From positions 372,001-436,000 of the forward strand of contig NZ_AP031500.1 in assembly GCF_042847215.1 (NCBI RefSeq): a DNA stretch of 64,000 bases, read 5' to 3'. Within the stretch, counting starts at the first letter, position 1; each line of letters opens with the position of its first letter. Made by a program: the position numbers and the translations under genes. Below are positions 27,349 through 35,285 of the stretch, piece by piece. The stretch comes from Gilvimarinus japonicus (GTDB lineage: Bacteria > Pseudomonadota > Gammaproteobacteria > Pseudomonadales > Cellvibrionaceae). The notes below the pieces were generated by a model. It was given only the letters and a program-made list of their open reading frames with translations, was not told where the DNA came from and did not search any database.

Positions 27349-27534
27349 CTACTCTTGCTCGACGGTGACGCTTACGTCACCGTCGCTATCGACCCACACA
27401 TTTACGTCTATCGGCTGGCAGCAGACATGGCAATCTTCAGTGTAGCGCTGGCTGCCAGCCGAGTCGTCAACAAGTAGGGTAAGCGGGGCATCGCAAAACG
27501 GGCAATGCACCGGTTTTTCTAACAAGTCAGCCAT
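27349..27534 (-). CDS. CPXCG motif-containing cysteine-rich protein
   Basis: A 61-residue probable zinc-binding protein: CPFCDAPLTLLVD near the N-terminus and CHVCCQPIDVNV in the middle give two CxxC pairs, followed by an acidic end with DSDGDVSVTVEQE. It matches a widespread small family of unknown role. It stands alone, convergent with the GPx gene. Confidence 0.85.
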   Translation of the reverse strand: MADLLEKPVHCPFCDAPLTLLVDDSAGSQRYTEDCHVCCQPIDVNVWVDSDGDVSVTVEQE

Positions 27535-27552
27535 AAATTAATATTACGCCTC

Positions 27553-28095
27553 TTAAAAGCGGTAATCTAAGTTGGCACTGATGGCAGTAAAGTCTTGGTT
27601 GTCGACATCGGCCAAATTTTTGTATTCAAAGTTTAAGTTCCATTTTGGCGCGATGTACCAGCCAAAGCCCAAGCCCCAAGAAAACCCGTCGGTGCTTAAG
27701 CCGGTGTCTTCTAAGCGGTAGTCGAGATCGGAGTAGCCCAGTAAGGCGTAAAAGCGGCCATGTTGGTTGGTGGCCTCGGCGCGATAGTAAATGGCCTGAT
27801 AGTGGTTAATGTCCATATCCGCTTCAATGGTGTCGTCGCCGTCTAAATACACGGTATCGGCACCTAAGCCTGTGCCGTAACGCACTTCGGCGCCTAGTAA
27901 GCTGTTGTACTTGTAACCGGCAAACAGCTCGGCTGTCCATAAATCAGCGCCGTCGTAGCTTTTTTCATCGTCGGCGTTTACTGCCGAGGCGCCAACACCG
28001 GCAAAAAAACCACGCTCGTTATCGGCCAGGCTAGCGTTGCTGGCCAGTAGTGTGGCGGGGAGGGCAAGTGCGAGTAAGGTGCGAGTCAATTTCAT
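27553..28095 (-). CDS. Outer-membrane beta-barrel protein
   Basis: A 180-residue protein with a signal peptide (ALALPATLLASNASLAD) and alternating amphipathic strands: FFAGVGASAV, AELFAGYKYN, FYALLGYSDLDYRL, WGLGFGWYIAPKWNLNFEY. It ends in DYRF, the terminal Phe used by the Bam machinery. It resembles small OmpA/OmpW-type 8-strand barrels. Start at 28095 gives a clean signal peptide; a longer frame overlaps the next gene. Function unknown. Confidence 0.8.
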   Translation of the reverse strand: MKLTRTLLALALPATLLASNASLADNERGFFAGVGASAVNADDEKSYDGADLWTAELFAGYKYNSLLGAEVRYGTGLGADTVYLDGDDTIEADMDINHYQAIYYRAEATNQHGRFYALLGYSDLDYRLEDTGLSTDGFSWGLGFGWYIAPKWNLNFEYKNLADVDNQDFTAISANLDYRF

Positions 28096-28133
28096 AAAGT
28101 TACACTGTGTTGGGGGCGATGTGTTGAGCGCGG

Positions 28134-28442
28134 TTAAAAAATCCACGCAATCATCAGCCAGATGATAATAAAAAAGGTAAAAAAACCGCCGAGTACAAAT
28201 TGTATCTCACCGATAAGCCCGTCGCCCGAGGTAATGGCAAAGACTACTAGCAGCGCGGTGGTAACAAAAAAGGAGATAACAGCGGCTTCTTTAAGGCCTA
28301 AGCCCTGAGAGAAAACGCCATCGGTAATACCGCCTAGCATGGGCAATAGCAAAGCGGTGGCGATCACCGCCAACAGCAAAACGGCCACGATGCCAATAAG
28401 TGTGGCTCGTGCTTGACGCTTATCCTTTTCGTCGCTGCCCAT
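28134..28442 (-). CDS. Small integral membrane protein
   Basis: A 102-residue protein with a charged N-terminus (MGSDEKDKRQAR) and three membrane segments (ATLIGIVAVLLLAVIATALLL, AAVISFFVTTALLVVFAI, VLGGFFTFFIIIWLMIAWIF). I do not recognise the family. It is 11 bases after the PH-domain gene and in the same direction as the riboswitch-led exporter. Confidence 0.7.
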   Translation of the reverse strand: MGSDEKDKRQARATLIGIVAVLLLAVIATALLLPMLGGITDGVFSQGLGLKEAAVISFFVTTALLVVFAITSGDGLIGEIQFVLGGFFTFFIIIWLMIAWIF

Positions 28443-28453
28443 AGGTGCCTCGG

Positions 28454-28822
28454 TTAATCGTTAGCTTTAATAATATCCCGCACACGGTTTGGGTCGGGCA
28501 TTCCAACGGCGATAATCTCGGCCGAGTCGCCAGCGGTGTATAGCTCAATAGTGCCGGTACCAAATATGCGATTCCAGAACGACTGCTTTACTTTAACGGT
28601 GCGGATACTGGTGATGTTTAGCTCAGAGCGCTCTTTACTGAGCAGTCCTTTCTCATACAAAACATCCGATTTTGTGACCATTAAGCGGGACGATTTGTTG
28701 TTGAGGTGCCATACCAATAGGATGATGATACCAATACCCACGAGACACAAAATCAGGGCGAGGATAAACCCCAAAGGGTTGTTTTTAAACATCACGGGAT
28801 GTTCGTCGTACAGTGCTTCCAT
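28454..28822 (-). CDS. Membrane protein with bacterial PH domain (YdbS/bPH2 type)
   Basis: A 122-residue protein with one membrane hairpin (FILALILCLVGIGIIILLVWHL) followed by a bacterial PH domain: RLMVTKSDVLYEKGLLSKERSELNI, then IRTVKVKQSFWNRIFGTGTIEL and TAGDSAEIIAVGMPDPNRVRDII. The KQSFWNRIFGTGTIEL pattern is typical of YdbS-like PH proteins. ATG at 28822 is chosen since the longer frame runs into the exporter gene; the exporter stop is 8 bases before it. Confidence 0.8.
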   Translation of the reverse strand: MEALYDEHPVMFKNNPLGFILALILCLVGIGIIILLVWHLNNKSSRLMVTKSDVLYEKGLLSKERSELNITSIRTVKVKQSFWNRIFGTGTIELYTAGDSAEIIAVGMPDPNRVRDIIKAND

Positions 28823-28830
28823 GGTGCGTC

Positions 28831-29142
28831 CTAGGTCAATTTTAGTCCGGCAATGCCCGTGAGTATAAGGGCAATACAGACTAGGCGCAAAGCCGACACG
28901 CTCTCGCCAAACAGGAATATGCCCAGGATCACAGTCCCCACGGCGCCGATACCACTCCAAATCGCGTAAGCGGTGCTAATGGGGAGTTCTTTGAGCGACA
29001 GCCCCAATAGTGACAGGCTGATAGCGATGGCCACCAGTGTGGTAACGCTGGGCCATAGACGCGTAAAACCATCGGAATATTTCAGGCCCACGGCCCACAC
29101 GACCTCGAATAAGCCGGCTAAAAGTAAGTAAAACCAAGACAT
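28831..29142 (-). CDS. gdx: Guanidinium exporter Gdx (SugE, SMR family)
   Basis: Four-helix dual-topology SMR protein of 103 residues that exchanges guanidinium for protons. The subtype is fixed by residues known for Gdx: G10, E13 and W16 (GLFEVVWAVGLKY), S42 and W62 (AYAIWSGIGAVGT). Housekeeping multidrug EmrE-type proteins differ at these positions. The gene is preceded by a guanidine-II riboswitch, which confirms the substrate. The PH-domain and membrane-protein genes that follow are probably in the same transcript. Confidence 0.94.
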   Translation of the reverse strand: MSWFYLLLAGLFEVVWAVGLKYSDGFTRLWPSVTTLVAIAISLSLLGLSLKELPISTAYAIWSGIGAVGTVILGIFLFGESVSALRLVCIALILTGIAGLKLT

Positions 29143-29159
29143 GTTTGGTAATCTCGTCG

Positions 29160-29222
29160 GGGCGGGGTCGTCCCCGGTTAGAGATAATCAGATTGCTCTG
29201 CAGCGCGGGTCGTCCCGCACGG
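29160..29222 (-). promoter_or_regulatory. Guanidine-II (mini-ykkC) riboswitch upstream of gdx
   Basis: On the minus strand two hairpins each end in an ACGA loop: GCGGG-ACGA-CCCGC (29205-29218) and CGGGG-ACGA-CCCCG (29163-29176), separated by 26 bases and ending 20 bases before the gdx ATG. Two stem-loops with ACGR loops are the defining features of the mini-ykkC class. Ligand binding pairs the loops and frees the ribosome site. Confidence 0.93.
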
Positions 29223-29331
29223 GCTTCGGTTGGCGTATTCACCGATAGCATGGGCTAAAATAGGGATAATCGCGATTATTTTCAAGGTTTGGCGGCCGTC
29301 GTCCACAGTTAAAGGCAAATAAGGCACAGGA

Positions 29332-30882
29332 ATGTTAGAAGCGGTATGGATTGCGTGCGCGTTCACGCTAGGTTTGTTGGTGCGCTCGGTGGGCTTGCCC
29401 CCGTTAGTTGGTTATTTGGCCGCAGGTTTTGCCATCAGTGGTGTGGGGCGCTTTGTCGAGTTGCCCGAAAACGGCCATGAGGTCATTGCACATTTAGCGC
29501 ACATAGGCGTGTTGTTGTTGCTGTTTACCGTGGGGCTCAAGCTTCGCGTGCGCAACCTCGTGCAGCCAGAGGTAATTGGCGGCGGCATTGTGCACTTTGC
29601 CCTGGCGGTTGCGCTGTTGACCCCCGGTATGTACGTACTGCTCGAGGTGACATGGTACGAGGCGATGTTGCTCGCCATTGCCCTGTCGTTCTCTAGCACC
29701 GTATTGGCTGCCAAAGTGCTCGATAGCAAACGAGAGTTGCGGGCGTTTCATGGACGCGTAGCGATCGGCATCTTGGTTGTGCAAGACCTTATCGCGCTGC
29801 TGGTTATCTCGCTTGCGGGTGGCAGCGTGCCCTCCGTTTGGGCGCCTTTGGTGCTGGGCCTGCCGCTACTGCGCCCATTGTTGTTTAAGCTGCTGGATGT
29901 CTGCGGTCACGACGAGCTTATGGTTTTACTCGGCCTCTTGCTGGCGCTTGTTGTGGGCGGGATGGGCTTTGAGGCACTGGGGCTCAGCTCCGAGCTGGGG
30001 GCTTTGGCGTTCGGTGTGTTGTTAGCTCAGCACCGGCGTGCCACCGAGCTGTCAAATTCCCTCTGGAGCATCAAAGAAGTGTTCTTGGTGGGATTCTTCC
30101 TGCAAATTGGCATGAGTGGGTTGCCGGGGATGGATGCGTTGATCCTGGCGGCGGTCGCGTCGTTACTGTTGCCGCTCAAAGCGATTGGCTTCTTTTTGCT
30201 GCTAGTGTTGTTTAAATTGCGCGCCCGCAGTGCGTTTTTGAGTGGTTTAGCGCTGACTAACTACAGTGAATTTGGCTTGATTGTCGCTGCGGCAGTGCTG
30301 CCCGAGTGGCTTGTGCCGCTGGCACTTACCGTGGCTGTGTCGTTTGTGATATCGGCGCCGCTTAACCGCATTGCTCACCCTTTTTACGAGAAACTCTCAA
30401 GTCGTCTGTTGCCGCTGGAGCGCAATATCCATCACCCGGATCAACAGCCTATCTCGCTGGGCGATGCCGAGGTGCTGATTTTTGGTATGGGCCGCACCGG
30501 CACTGCCGCTTACGATCAGCTTAGCGGCAAAATTGGCAAGCTTATCGCGCTTGACTCCGACCCGGGCAAAGTCGACCGCCACCGCAAAGCCGGCCGTTCA
30601 GTGATGTTCGCCGATGCCGAAGATCAGGTGTTTTGGCAAGGCGTGGAGATGAGCAATATCCGTGCGGTGATTTTAAGTATGAGCGATCTAGAGGCGAAGA
30701 TAATCGCGGCCCGTCAGTTGCGCCAGCGCGGTTACAACGGTTTTATCGCCTCCCACAGTTTGTTTCAGGATGAGGCGGATAAAATCAACTTGGCCGGCGC
30801 CAATGAAACCTACTTGACGATGTCTGAAGCTGGCGTGGGGCTGGCTGAGCACGTGCAAGAAAAAATGGTGGAGGGCGCTTGA
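29332..30882 (+). CDS. Kef-type cation:proton antiporter with TrkA-N domain
   Basis: Inner-membrane monovalent cation/proton antiporter (CPA2), 516 residues. About 12 membrane segments (residues 1-370) include LPPLVGYLAAGFAISG and LALSFSSTVLAAKVL, the CPA2 core. A cytosolic RCK/TrkA-N domain follows, with nucleotide motif VLIFGMGRTGTAAYDQL (about 381-397) and LIALDSDPGKVDRHRKAG. It resembles YbaL/KefB; there is no TrkA-C domain and no ancillary KefG/F gene next to it. It is divergent from gdx. Confidence 0.88.
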   Translation: MLEAVWIACAFTLGLLVRSVGLPPLVGYLAAGFAISGVGRFVELPENGHEVIAHLAHIGVLLLLFTVGLKLRVRNLVQPEVIGGGIVHFALAVALLTPGMYVLLEVTWYEAMLLAIALSFSSTVLAAKVLDSKRELRAFHGRVAIGILVVQDLIALLVISLAGGSVPSVWAPLVLGLPLLRPLLFKLLDVCGHDELMVLLGLLLALVVGGMGFEALGLSSELGALAFGVLLAQHRRATELSNSLWSIKEVFLVGFFLQIGMSGLPGMDALILAAVASLLLPLKAIGFFLLLVLFKLRARSAFLSGLALTNYSEFGLIVAAAVLPEWLVPLALTVAVSFVISAPLNRIAHPFYEKLSSRLLPLERNIHHPDQQPISLGDAEVLIFGMGRTGTAAYDQLSGKIGKLIALDSDPGKVDRHRKAGRSVMFADAEDQVFWQGVEMSNIRAVILSMSDLEAKIIAARQLRQRGYNGFIASHSLFQDEADKINLAGANETYLTMSEAGVGLAEHVQEKMVEGA

Positions 30883-30940
30883 GCGCCTTACCTTTTGGGC
30901 ATTAACCGAGGCGCATAAGTCGCGATATTATTGCTCGGCT

Positions 30941-31843
30941 TCACTCTTCGGGGTGCGCCAACAGGGCGGGTGGTAGGTTGTAAGCGGGTGGCAAGTTGGG
31001 GTTGCGCAGCATGATCAAGGTTGGGTTGGCCGCTTTTATTGTTGCCACAGTATCGCCTTTATAGCGCATAAATAACCGCTGCAAGCTACCGTCTTCGGTC
31101 ATCACTTTAAGCCCTGCATTTAGCCGCGCCGCCAACGTCGGGTGTCGGGCGCTTACCACCAAAAAAACGGGCATGGGGTAGTAAATCATAAGCCCTGGGA
31201 CTTTTGTCATTCCCGGGTACTTATCGCCATACCGCGTCAGCGTGGGTTCTATTTCGTCAATGCCCAATGGAATATAGTCGATGCGCTCACTTAGTAATAC
31301 GGGTAGTAATTGCTCAAACGTGAGAATTTCCTCTACGTTAAAATGATTGGCTCTATACACATCAACGTCTGGCCAGCCCCGCCCTTGACCCGCTATCAGT
31401 TTTTGGAGCTGCTGGGGGCGAGTAATATTGGCAAATTCGGGCAAACGCTCGGCTTTAATCAGCAATTGCCGATAACCCAATAGCCCGCCCTCAATGGGGT
31501 GGCGCACCACAATAAGCTGGCGTGGATCATAGTCTTGCCTAGTGGTAGCCACAAAGTGAATATCATCGCCCTTAATAAGCGCCATACGGCCGCGCACAGA
31601 GGGCATTTCCCGCTGATCGAGCGTTAAATGATAGGGGCCATAGGCCGCTACGCTACGCTTTAGTGCGGCATCTACTACCGCCAGTTCGTAGTCTAAGCGT
31701 CCTGGGGTTGCGGCACCCGTCCAGTAAACATACTCCGGCGTGCTGCTGTCGTTGGCCTCGCAAACGCCAACAAGCAACAAAATCGGTAGTGCGACCGATA
31801 AGAGACGTATTGACAACCTTGGTACCCATAGCAATATTCGCAT
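30941..31843 (-). CDS. Orphan periplasmic solute-binding-like protein
   Basis: A 300-residue exported protein with signal peptide (LLSVALPILLLVGVCEA) and a family-3 type binding fold. Conserved stretches AYGPYHLTL, GGLLGYRQLLIKAE, YRANHFNVEEILTFEQLL, RIDYIPLGIDEIEPTL and MIYYPMPVFLVVSARHP. No ABC permease or ATPase gene is near. It is a clear paralogue of the protein at 39332-40231. Ligand unknown. Confidence 0.75.
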   Translation of the reverse strand: MRILLWVPRLSIRLLSVALPILLLVGVCEANDSSTPEYVYWTGAATPGRLDYELAVVDAALKRSVAAYGPYHLTLDQREMPSVRGRMALIKGDDIHFVATTRQDYDPRQLIVVRHPIEGGLLGYRQLLIKAERLPEFANITRPQQLQKLIAGQGRGWPDVDVYRANHFNVEEILTFEQLLPVLLSERIDYIPLGIDEIEPTLTRYGDKYPGMTKVPGLMIYYPMPVFLVVSARHPTLAARLNAGLKVMTEDGSLQRLFMRYKGDTVATIKAANPTLIMLRNPNLPPAYNLPPALLAHPEE

Positions 31844-32146
31844 TATCTTATGAGTTTAGCAGTTGCCCAGTGAGTGGGCGGGAATCAGCTGGTATCGGCA
31901 ACGTTAAAATGCAAAGCTCAAAACCTAAACCGGCCGATTGTCTCTGGCGAAGATGAGGTATTTGAAGGTCTAGGGGAGCTGCCGGGTAGGCTAAGGCGCT
32001 GCGGTTGACAGCTCTGGTGTCTTGATTGGCCTTAGAGAATTCATTTAAAGTGTAAAGCGGCATAGTGATCGGGTGAGCCTGTGGCAGAAAAGGTTTATGC
32101 CCCATTGCGGCGGCTGGCGTTTTGTATGTTTGTGGCTAACGGTTGC
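31844..32146. other. Intergenic region without recognisable features
   Basis: About 300 bases between the binding protein and the CPBP protease gene. Short reading frames on either strand show no family motif or ribosome site. Nothing else recognised. Confidence 0.5.
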
Positions 32147-32995
32147 TTAAAGTACCAACGGGTATTGCAGCAATAAGAAGTGAATCACATTAACCCCGAA
32201 GTGTGTGGCTATCGCAACCGACAAACGGCCGGTTAGCTGGTAGGCCAAGGCGTAGATGCCTCCGGCGCACAAAAATAATAAAAACGTGGGGTGAGTGATG
32301 GGCGCGTGGGCGAGGGCAAATATAAAAGCCGACGCGCCAGCGGCTAGCCATAAAGCCGCTTGTGGTGTTGCTTGCAGTTTTTTAGGCAAAAGTTTGTGCA
32401 ATCCGTCTTGAATCAATAGCCGGAAAAAGGCTTCTTCGGCCGTTACGGTAATGACTAAATTGATAAGAGCAAACCATATTACGCCCGACGGCAGCTTAGG
32501 ATGCCAGCCGATATTGAACCCTAAAACCGCGACGACAAGGACTGATGTTACTCCGACACTAACAGCCAATGTCGAGCCCAGAGGACTTAAACGGTTGTGT
32601 ATGGGGGCGGATGAGTAAAGCCAAATGACGATTAAATAACCCGCTAGGCCTTTGGCAAGGTTGGCGTAAAGGGAAAAATCTGGCGTGGTAAACGTGTATA
32701 TCAGTGGGTAGTTAAAGCTGGCGGGTCGGTACAGGGCAATGGCAAAACCTATGAGCAAGGTGAGGCACCACACACCGGCGCCGAGCAAAGCGATTATTCG
32801 CGTTTGTTTGTGGCAAATACCGTTACCCGTGACGCGCAGTCGTTTATTGGCCGCCAGTAACAGAGCAAAAACCGGAAGAGCCGCTGCGCAGGCGAACGGT
32901 AGAGCGTCCATTGCGTAAAACGCAAAACCTAGCGCGAGTAGTGTGGCGGTGAGCGCAATCGATTTGTTACCCGCGTTGGGCCGCGCTAAATACAC
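32147..32995 (-). CDS. CPBP family intramembrane glutamic endopeptidase
   Basis: A 282-residue membrane protein with about eight hydrophobic segments and the Abi/CPBP motifs: TAEEAFFRLLIQDGL (EExxxR), FALAHAPITHP (motif 2, catalytic His) and ATHFGVNVIHFL (motif 3). Members cleave membrane proteins or prenylated peptides; the substrate here is unknown. I chose the GTG at 32995 because AGGAG stands 7 bases before it and it starts after the trmB stop; the ATG at 33055 would overlap trmB and has no such site. Confidence 0.85.
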   Translation of the reverse strand: MYLARPNAGNKSIALTATLLALGFAFYAMDALPFACAAALPVFALLLAANKRLRVTGNGICHKQTRIIALLGAGVWCLTLLIGFAIALYRPASFNYPLIYTFTTPDFSLYANLAKGLAGYLIVIWLYSSAPIHNRLSPLGSTLAVSVGVTSVLVVAVLGFNIGWHPKLPSGVIWFALINLVITVTAEEAFFRLLIQDGLHKLLPKKLQATPQAALWLAAGASAFIFALAHAPITHPTFLLFLCAGGIYALAYQLTGRLSVAIATHFGVNVIHFLLLQYPLVL

Positions 32996-33024
32996 TGCCA
33001 GGCTCCTGTGCGGTTCTTCGCCGT

Positions 33025-33732
33025 TTACTGGCTGCGCTGGTACACCAAATCCCATACGCCGTGGCCTAAGCGCTCACCGCGTTTTTCAAACTTAGTGATG
33101 GGGCGGTACTCTGGTCGCGGTGAATAATCGCCGTTGGCCTGGGTGTTGGTGTAGCCTGCGGCGGCGTCCATCACCTCTTTCATATGTTCGGCGTAGTTTT
33201 CCCAATCGGTGGCGAAGTGCAGCAGACCACCGATTTTAAGTTTGCCGCGAATACGCTGAACAAATTCAGACTGAATGATGCGGCGCTTATGATGCTTTTT
33301 TTTGTGCCAGGGGTCGGGAAAGTACACTTGCACCCGATCGAGGCTGGCGTCGCTAATACAGTCTTCCAGTACGTCAGTGGCATCGGCCATATAAACTTTT
33401 AAGTTAGCCACGCCGGCTTCACCAGCGGTGTGAATTAACCGGCCCACCCCCGGTGGGTGTACTTCGATACCGATAAAATCTTTGTCCGGCTCGTTAGTGG
33501 CCATTTCACGTAATGAGTCTCCCATGCCAAAACCGATTTCGAGCACTACCGGTGCCTCGCGGCCAAATTGCTGCTCGGCATCAAAAGCGCCGGAAAATAA
33601 GCTGGCGCCGTATTTGGGCCAGTATTGCTCAAACGCTTTTTTTTGCCCATCGGTCATGCGGCCGGCACGAATCACAAAGCTGCGGATGGATTTGTTTTTA
33701 AACTCGGGGCGAAATTCGGGAATGTCGGTCAT
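33025..33732 (-). CDS. trmB: tRNA (guanine-N7-)-methyltransferase TrmB
   Basis: Methylates G46 in tRNA variable loops, 235 residues. IRSFVIRAGRMTDGQKKAFEQYWP at the N-terminus, SAM motif VLEIGFGMGDSLREMA, GIEVHPPGVG, and the diagnostic YFPDPWHKKKHHKRRII. It overlaps the DUF423 gene by four bases at its start. Confidence 0.97.
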   Translation of the reverse strand: MTDIPEFRPEFKNKSIRSFVIRAGRMTDGQKKAFEQYWPKYGASLFSGAFDAEQQFGREAPVVLEIGFGMGDSLREMATNEPDKDFIGIEVHPPGVGRLIHTAGEAGVANLKVYMADATDVLEDCISDASLDRVQVYFPDPWHKKKHHKRRIIQSEFVQRIRGKLKIGGLLHFATDWENYAEHMKEVMDAAAGYTNTQANGDYSPRPEYRPITKFEKRGERLGHGVWDLVYQRSQ

Positions 33733-34130
33733 GTTGAGGTGCTGCAGTCCTTAGAAGATGTTAAAGCGGCCATGAGTAAGCAGAGCCAGCCCAGCAATAA
33801 GCAAATGCCACCTAGCGGAGTAATAGGGCCAAAGAAGCCGATCCCCGTTAAGGTTAAAGCGTAAAGGCTGCCGCTAAATAACACCGTGCCGAGCATAAAC
33901 AGCCCGCTAGCGCTGTTGAGCCAAACTGTGTTGTGTCGCGTTGCTTGCTTTAACCACAAGCCTACTACGAGTAGGGCCAAGGCGTGGTACATCTGATACT
34001 GCACGCCCGTTTGAAATGCCCCTAGCAATTCGGGCGCCAGTTTACCTTTTAGTCCGTGGGCGGCAAAGGCGCCAAGCGCCACGGCGATAAAGCCGTAAGT
34101 GGCGGCAATGCTGAGTATTAGCTTGGGCAT
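33729..34130 (-). CDS. DUF423 (YgdD-like) membrane protein
   Basis: A 133-residue inner-membrane protein with four hydrophobic segments; AVALGAFAAHGLKGKLAPELLGAFQTGVQYQMYHALALL is the family signature region near residues 14-52 (shown here as overlapping short motifs AAHGLKG and QYQMYHALALL). The ATG at 34130 is used instead of a TTG at 34148. It overlaps trmB by ATGA, so both are probably one unit. Function unknown. Confidence 0.9.
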   Translation of the reverse strand: MPKLILSIAATYGFIAVALGAFAAHGLKGKLAPELLGAFQTGVQYQMYHALALLVVGLWLKQATRHNTVWLNSASGLFMLGTVLFSGSLYALTLTGIGFFGPITPLGGICLLLGWLCLLMAALTSSKDCSTST

Positions 34131-34174
34131 GGTTTCGTCCGTGTGCAAGTGGCGAATAGCGTAATGACAGTGAC

Positions 34175-34201
34175 ATAAAAAAGCCGCGCAGTGCGCGGCT
34201 T
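34175..34201 (-). terminator. Terminator of rpoH
   Basis: GCCGCGC-ACT-GCGCGGC followed by TTTTTT on the minus strand, 28 bases after the rpoH stop. Confidence 0.9.
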
Positions 34202-34228
34202 GGGGTGACTTGTACGTCTACTTTTACT

Positions 34229-35089
34229 CTAGGCCGCTTCCGTCATCATGTTTTTAACTTTTTTCATGGCGTTCTTTTCCAGCTGGCGAATACGCTCGGC
34301 AGAAACGCCATACTCGGCGGCCAAATCGTGCAGAGTCGATTTGTCATCGCTTAACCAGCGGCGCTGCAAAATGGTGCGGCTGCGATCGTCCAGTTGCTCC
34401 ATAGCATTCTCTAGACTGCTGACGTTGGTCTCTTCCCAGTTGGCTGCTTCGAGCTGCATGGCTGGGTCTTGACGTTTGTCTTGCAGGTAGTGTGCAGGTG
34501 CCACAAAGTGGCTGTCTTCGTCTTCGTTTTCCGGCGCGTCAAAGGCGGCGTCGTAAGAGGAGAGTCGGCTCTCCATCTCGCGCACGTGTTTTACCTCTAC
34601 GTTTAAGTCTTCGGCAACGGCTTTGGCTTCATCGTTAGTGAGCCAGGCCAAACGTTTTTTGGCGCCGCGCAGGTTAAAAAACAATTTGCGCTGAGCCTTA
34701 GTGGTGGCCACCTTAACAATGCGCCAGTTCTTTAAGATAAACTCGTGTATTTCGGCTTTAATCCAGTGCACGGCAAAAGACACCAAACGTACACCTTTTT
34801 CGGGGTTGAAGCGTTTAACCGCCTTCATTAAGCCGACATTGCCCTCTTGGATTAAATCTCCCAGCGGCAGGCCGTAGCCGTTGTACGAACGGGCGATATG
34901 CACAACAAAGCGCAGATGCGCCATAACCAGCCGGCGAGCGGCTTCGAGGCTGTCGTTGTAGTAAAGGTCTTCAGCGAGGGTCTGTTCTTCATTTGCAGTA
35001 AGAACAGAAAAGCCGCTGACAGCCTGCACATAGGCATTGAGGTTACCACCTGGTGCGAGGTTCCCCATTGGCTGTAGGCTTGTGCCCAT
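34229..35089 (-). CDS. rpoH: Heat-shock sigma factor RpoH (sigma-32)
   Basis: Directs RNA polymerase to heat-shock promoters; 286 residues. Region 2 RRLVMAHLRFVVHIARSY, LPLGDLIQEGNVGLMKAV and FAVHWIKAEIHEFIL; the RpoH box QRKLFFNLRGAKKRL, which separates sigma-32 from other sigma factors; region 4.2 LAAEYGVSAERIRQLEKNAM. ATG at 35089 follows GGGAGTC and is preferred to a TTG five codons upstream. It lies downstream of ftsYEX, as in most gammaproteobacteria, with about 200 bases for its own promoters. Confidence 0.97.
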   Translation of the reverse strand: MGTSLQPMGNLAPGGNLNAYVQAVSGFSVLTANEEQTLAEDLYYNDSLEAARRLVMAHLRFVVHIARSYNGYGLPLGDLIQEGNVGLMKAVKRFNPEKGVRLVSFAVHWIKAEIHEFILKNWRIVKVATTKAQRKLFFNLRGAKKRLAWLTNDEAKAVAEDLNVEVKHVREMESRLSSYDAAFDAPENEDEDSHFVAPAHYLQDKRQDPAMQLEAANWEETNVSSLENAMEQLDDRSRTILQRRWLSDDKSTLHDLAAEYGVSAERIRQLEKNAMKKVKNMMTEAA

Positions 35090-35285
35090 AATCGTGACTC
35101 CCAATATAAACGCGATTAAAACCGAATAAGCTCCTGCAGTAATTTGCAGGGCAAGTTAGTCTAGCATTGATTCTTAGAGCCTGCCAATATCGCAAAGTTC
35201 CGCTGGTAAGTTTAAAAACCTATATAAAACAAGGCATTAACCAAACTTAACCTGTGTGCGTTCACACTGTGGCTAAATAAATGTT

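Noticed and set aside
28831..29142. EmrE-type multidrug exporter
   Set aside because: Residues at positions 10, 13, 16, 42 and 62 and the guanidine-II hairpins fit Gdx instead.
31848..32105. Possible small gene on the minus strand
   Set aside because: No ribosome site, no conserved motif, composition unlike its neighbours.
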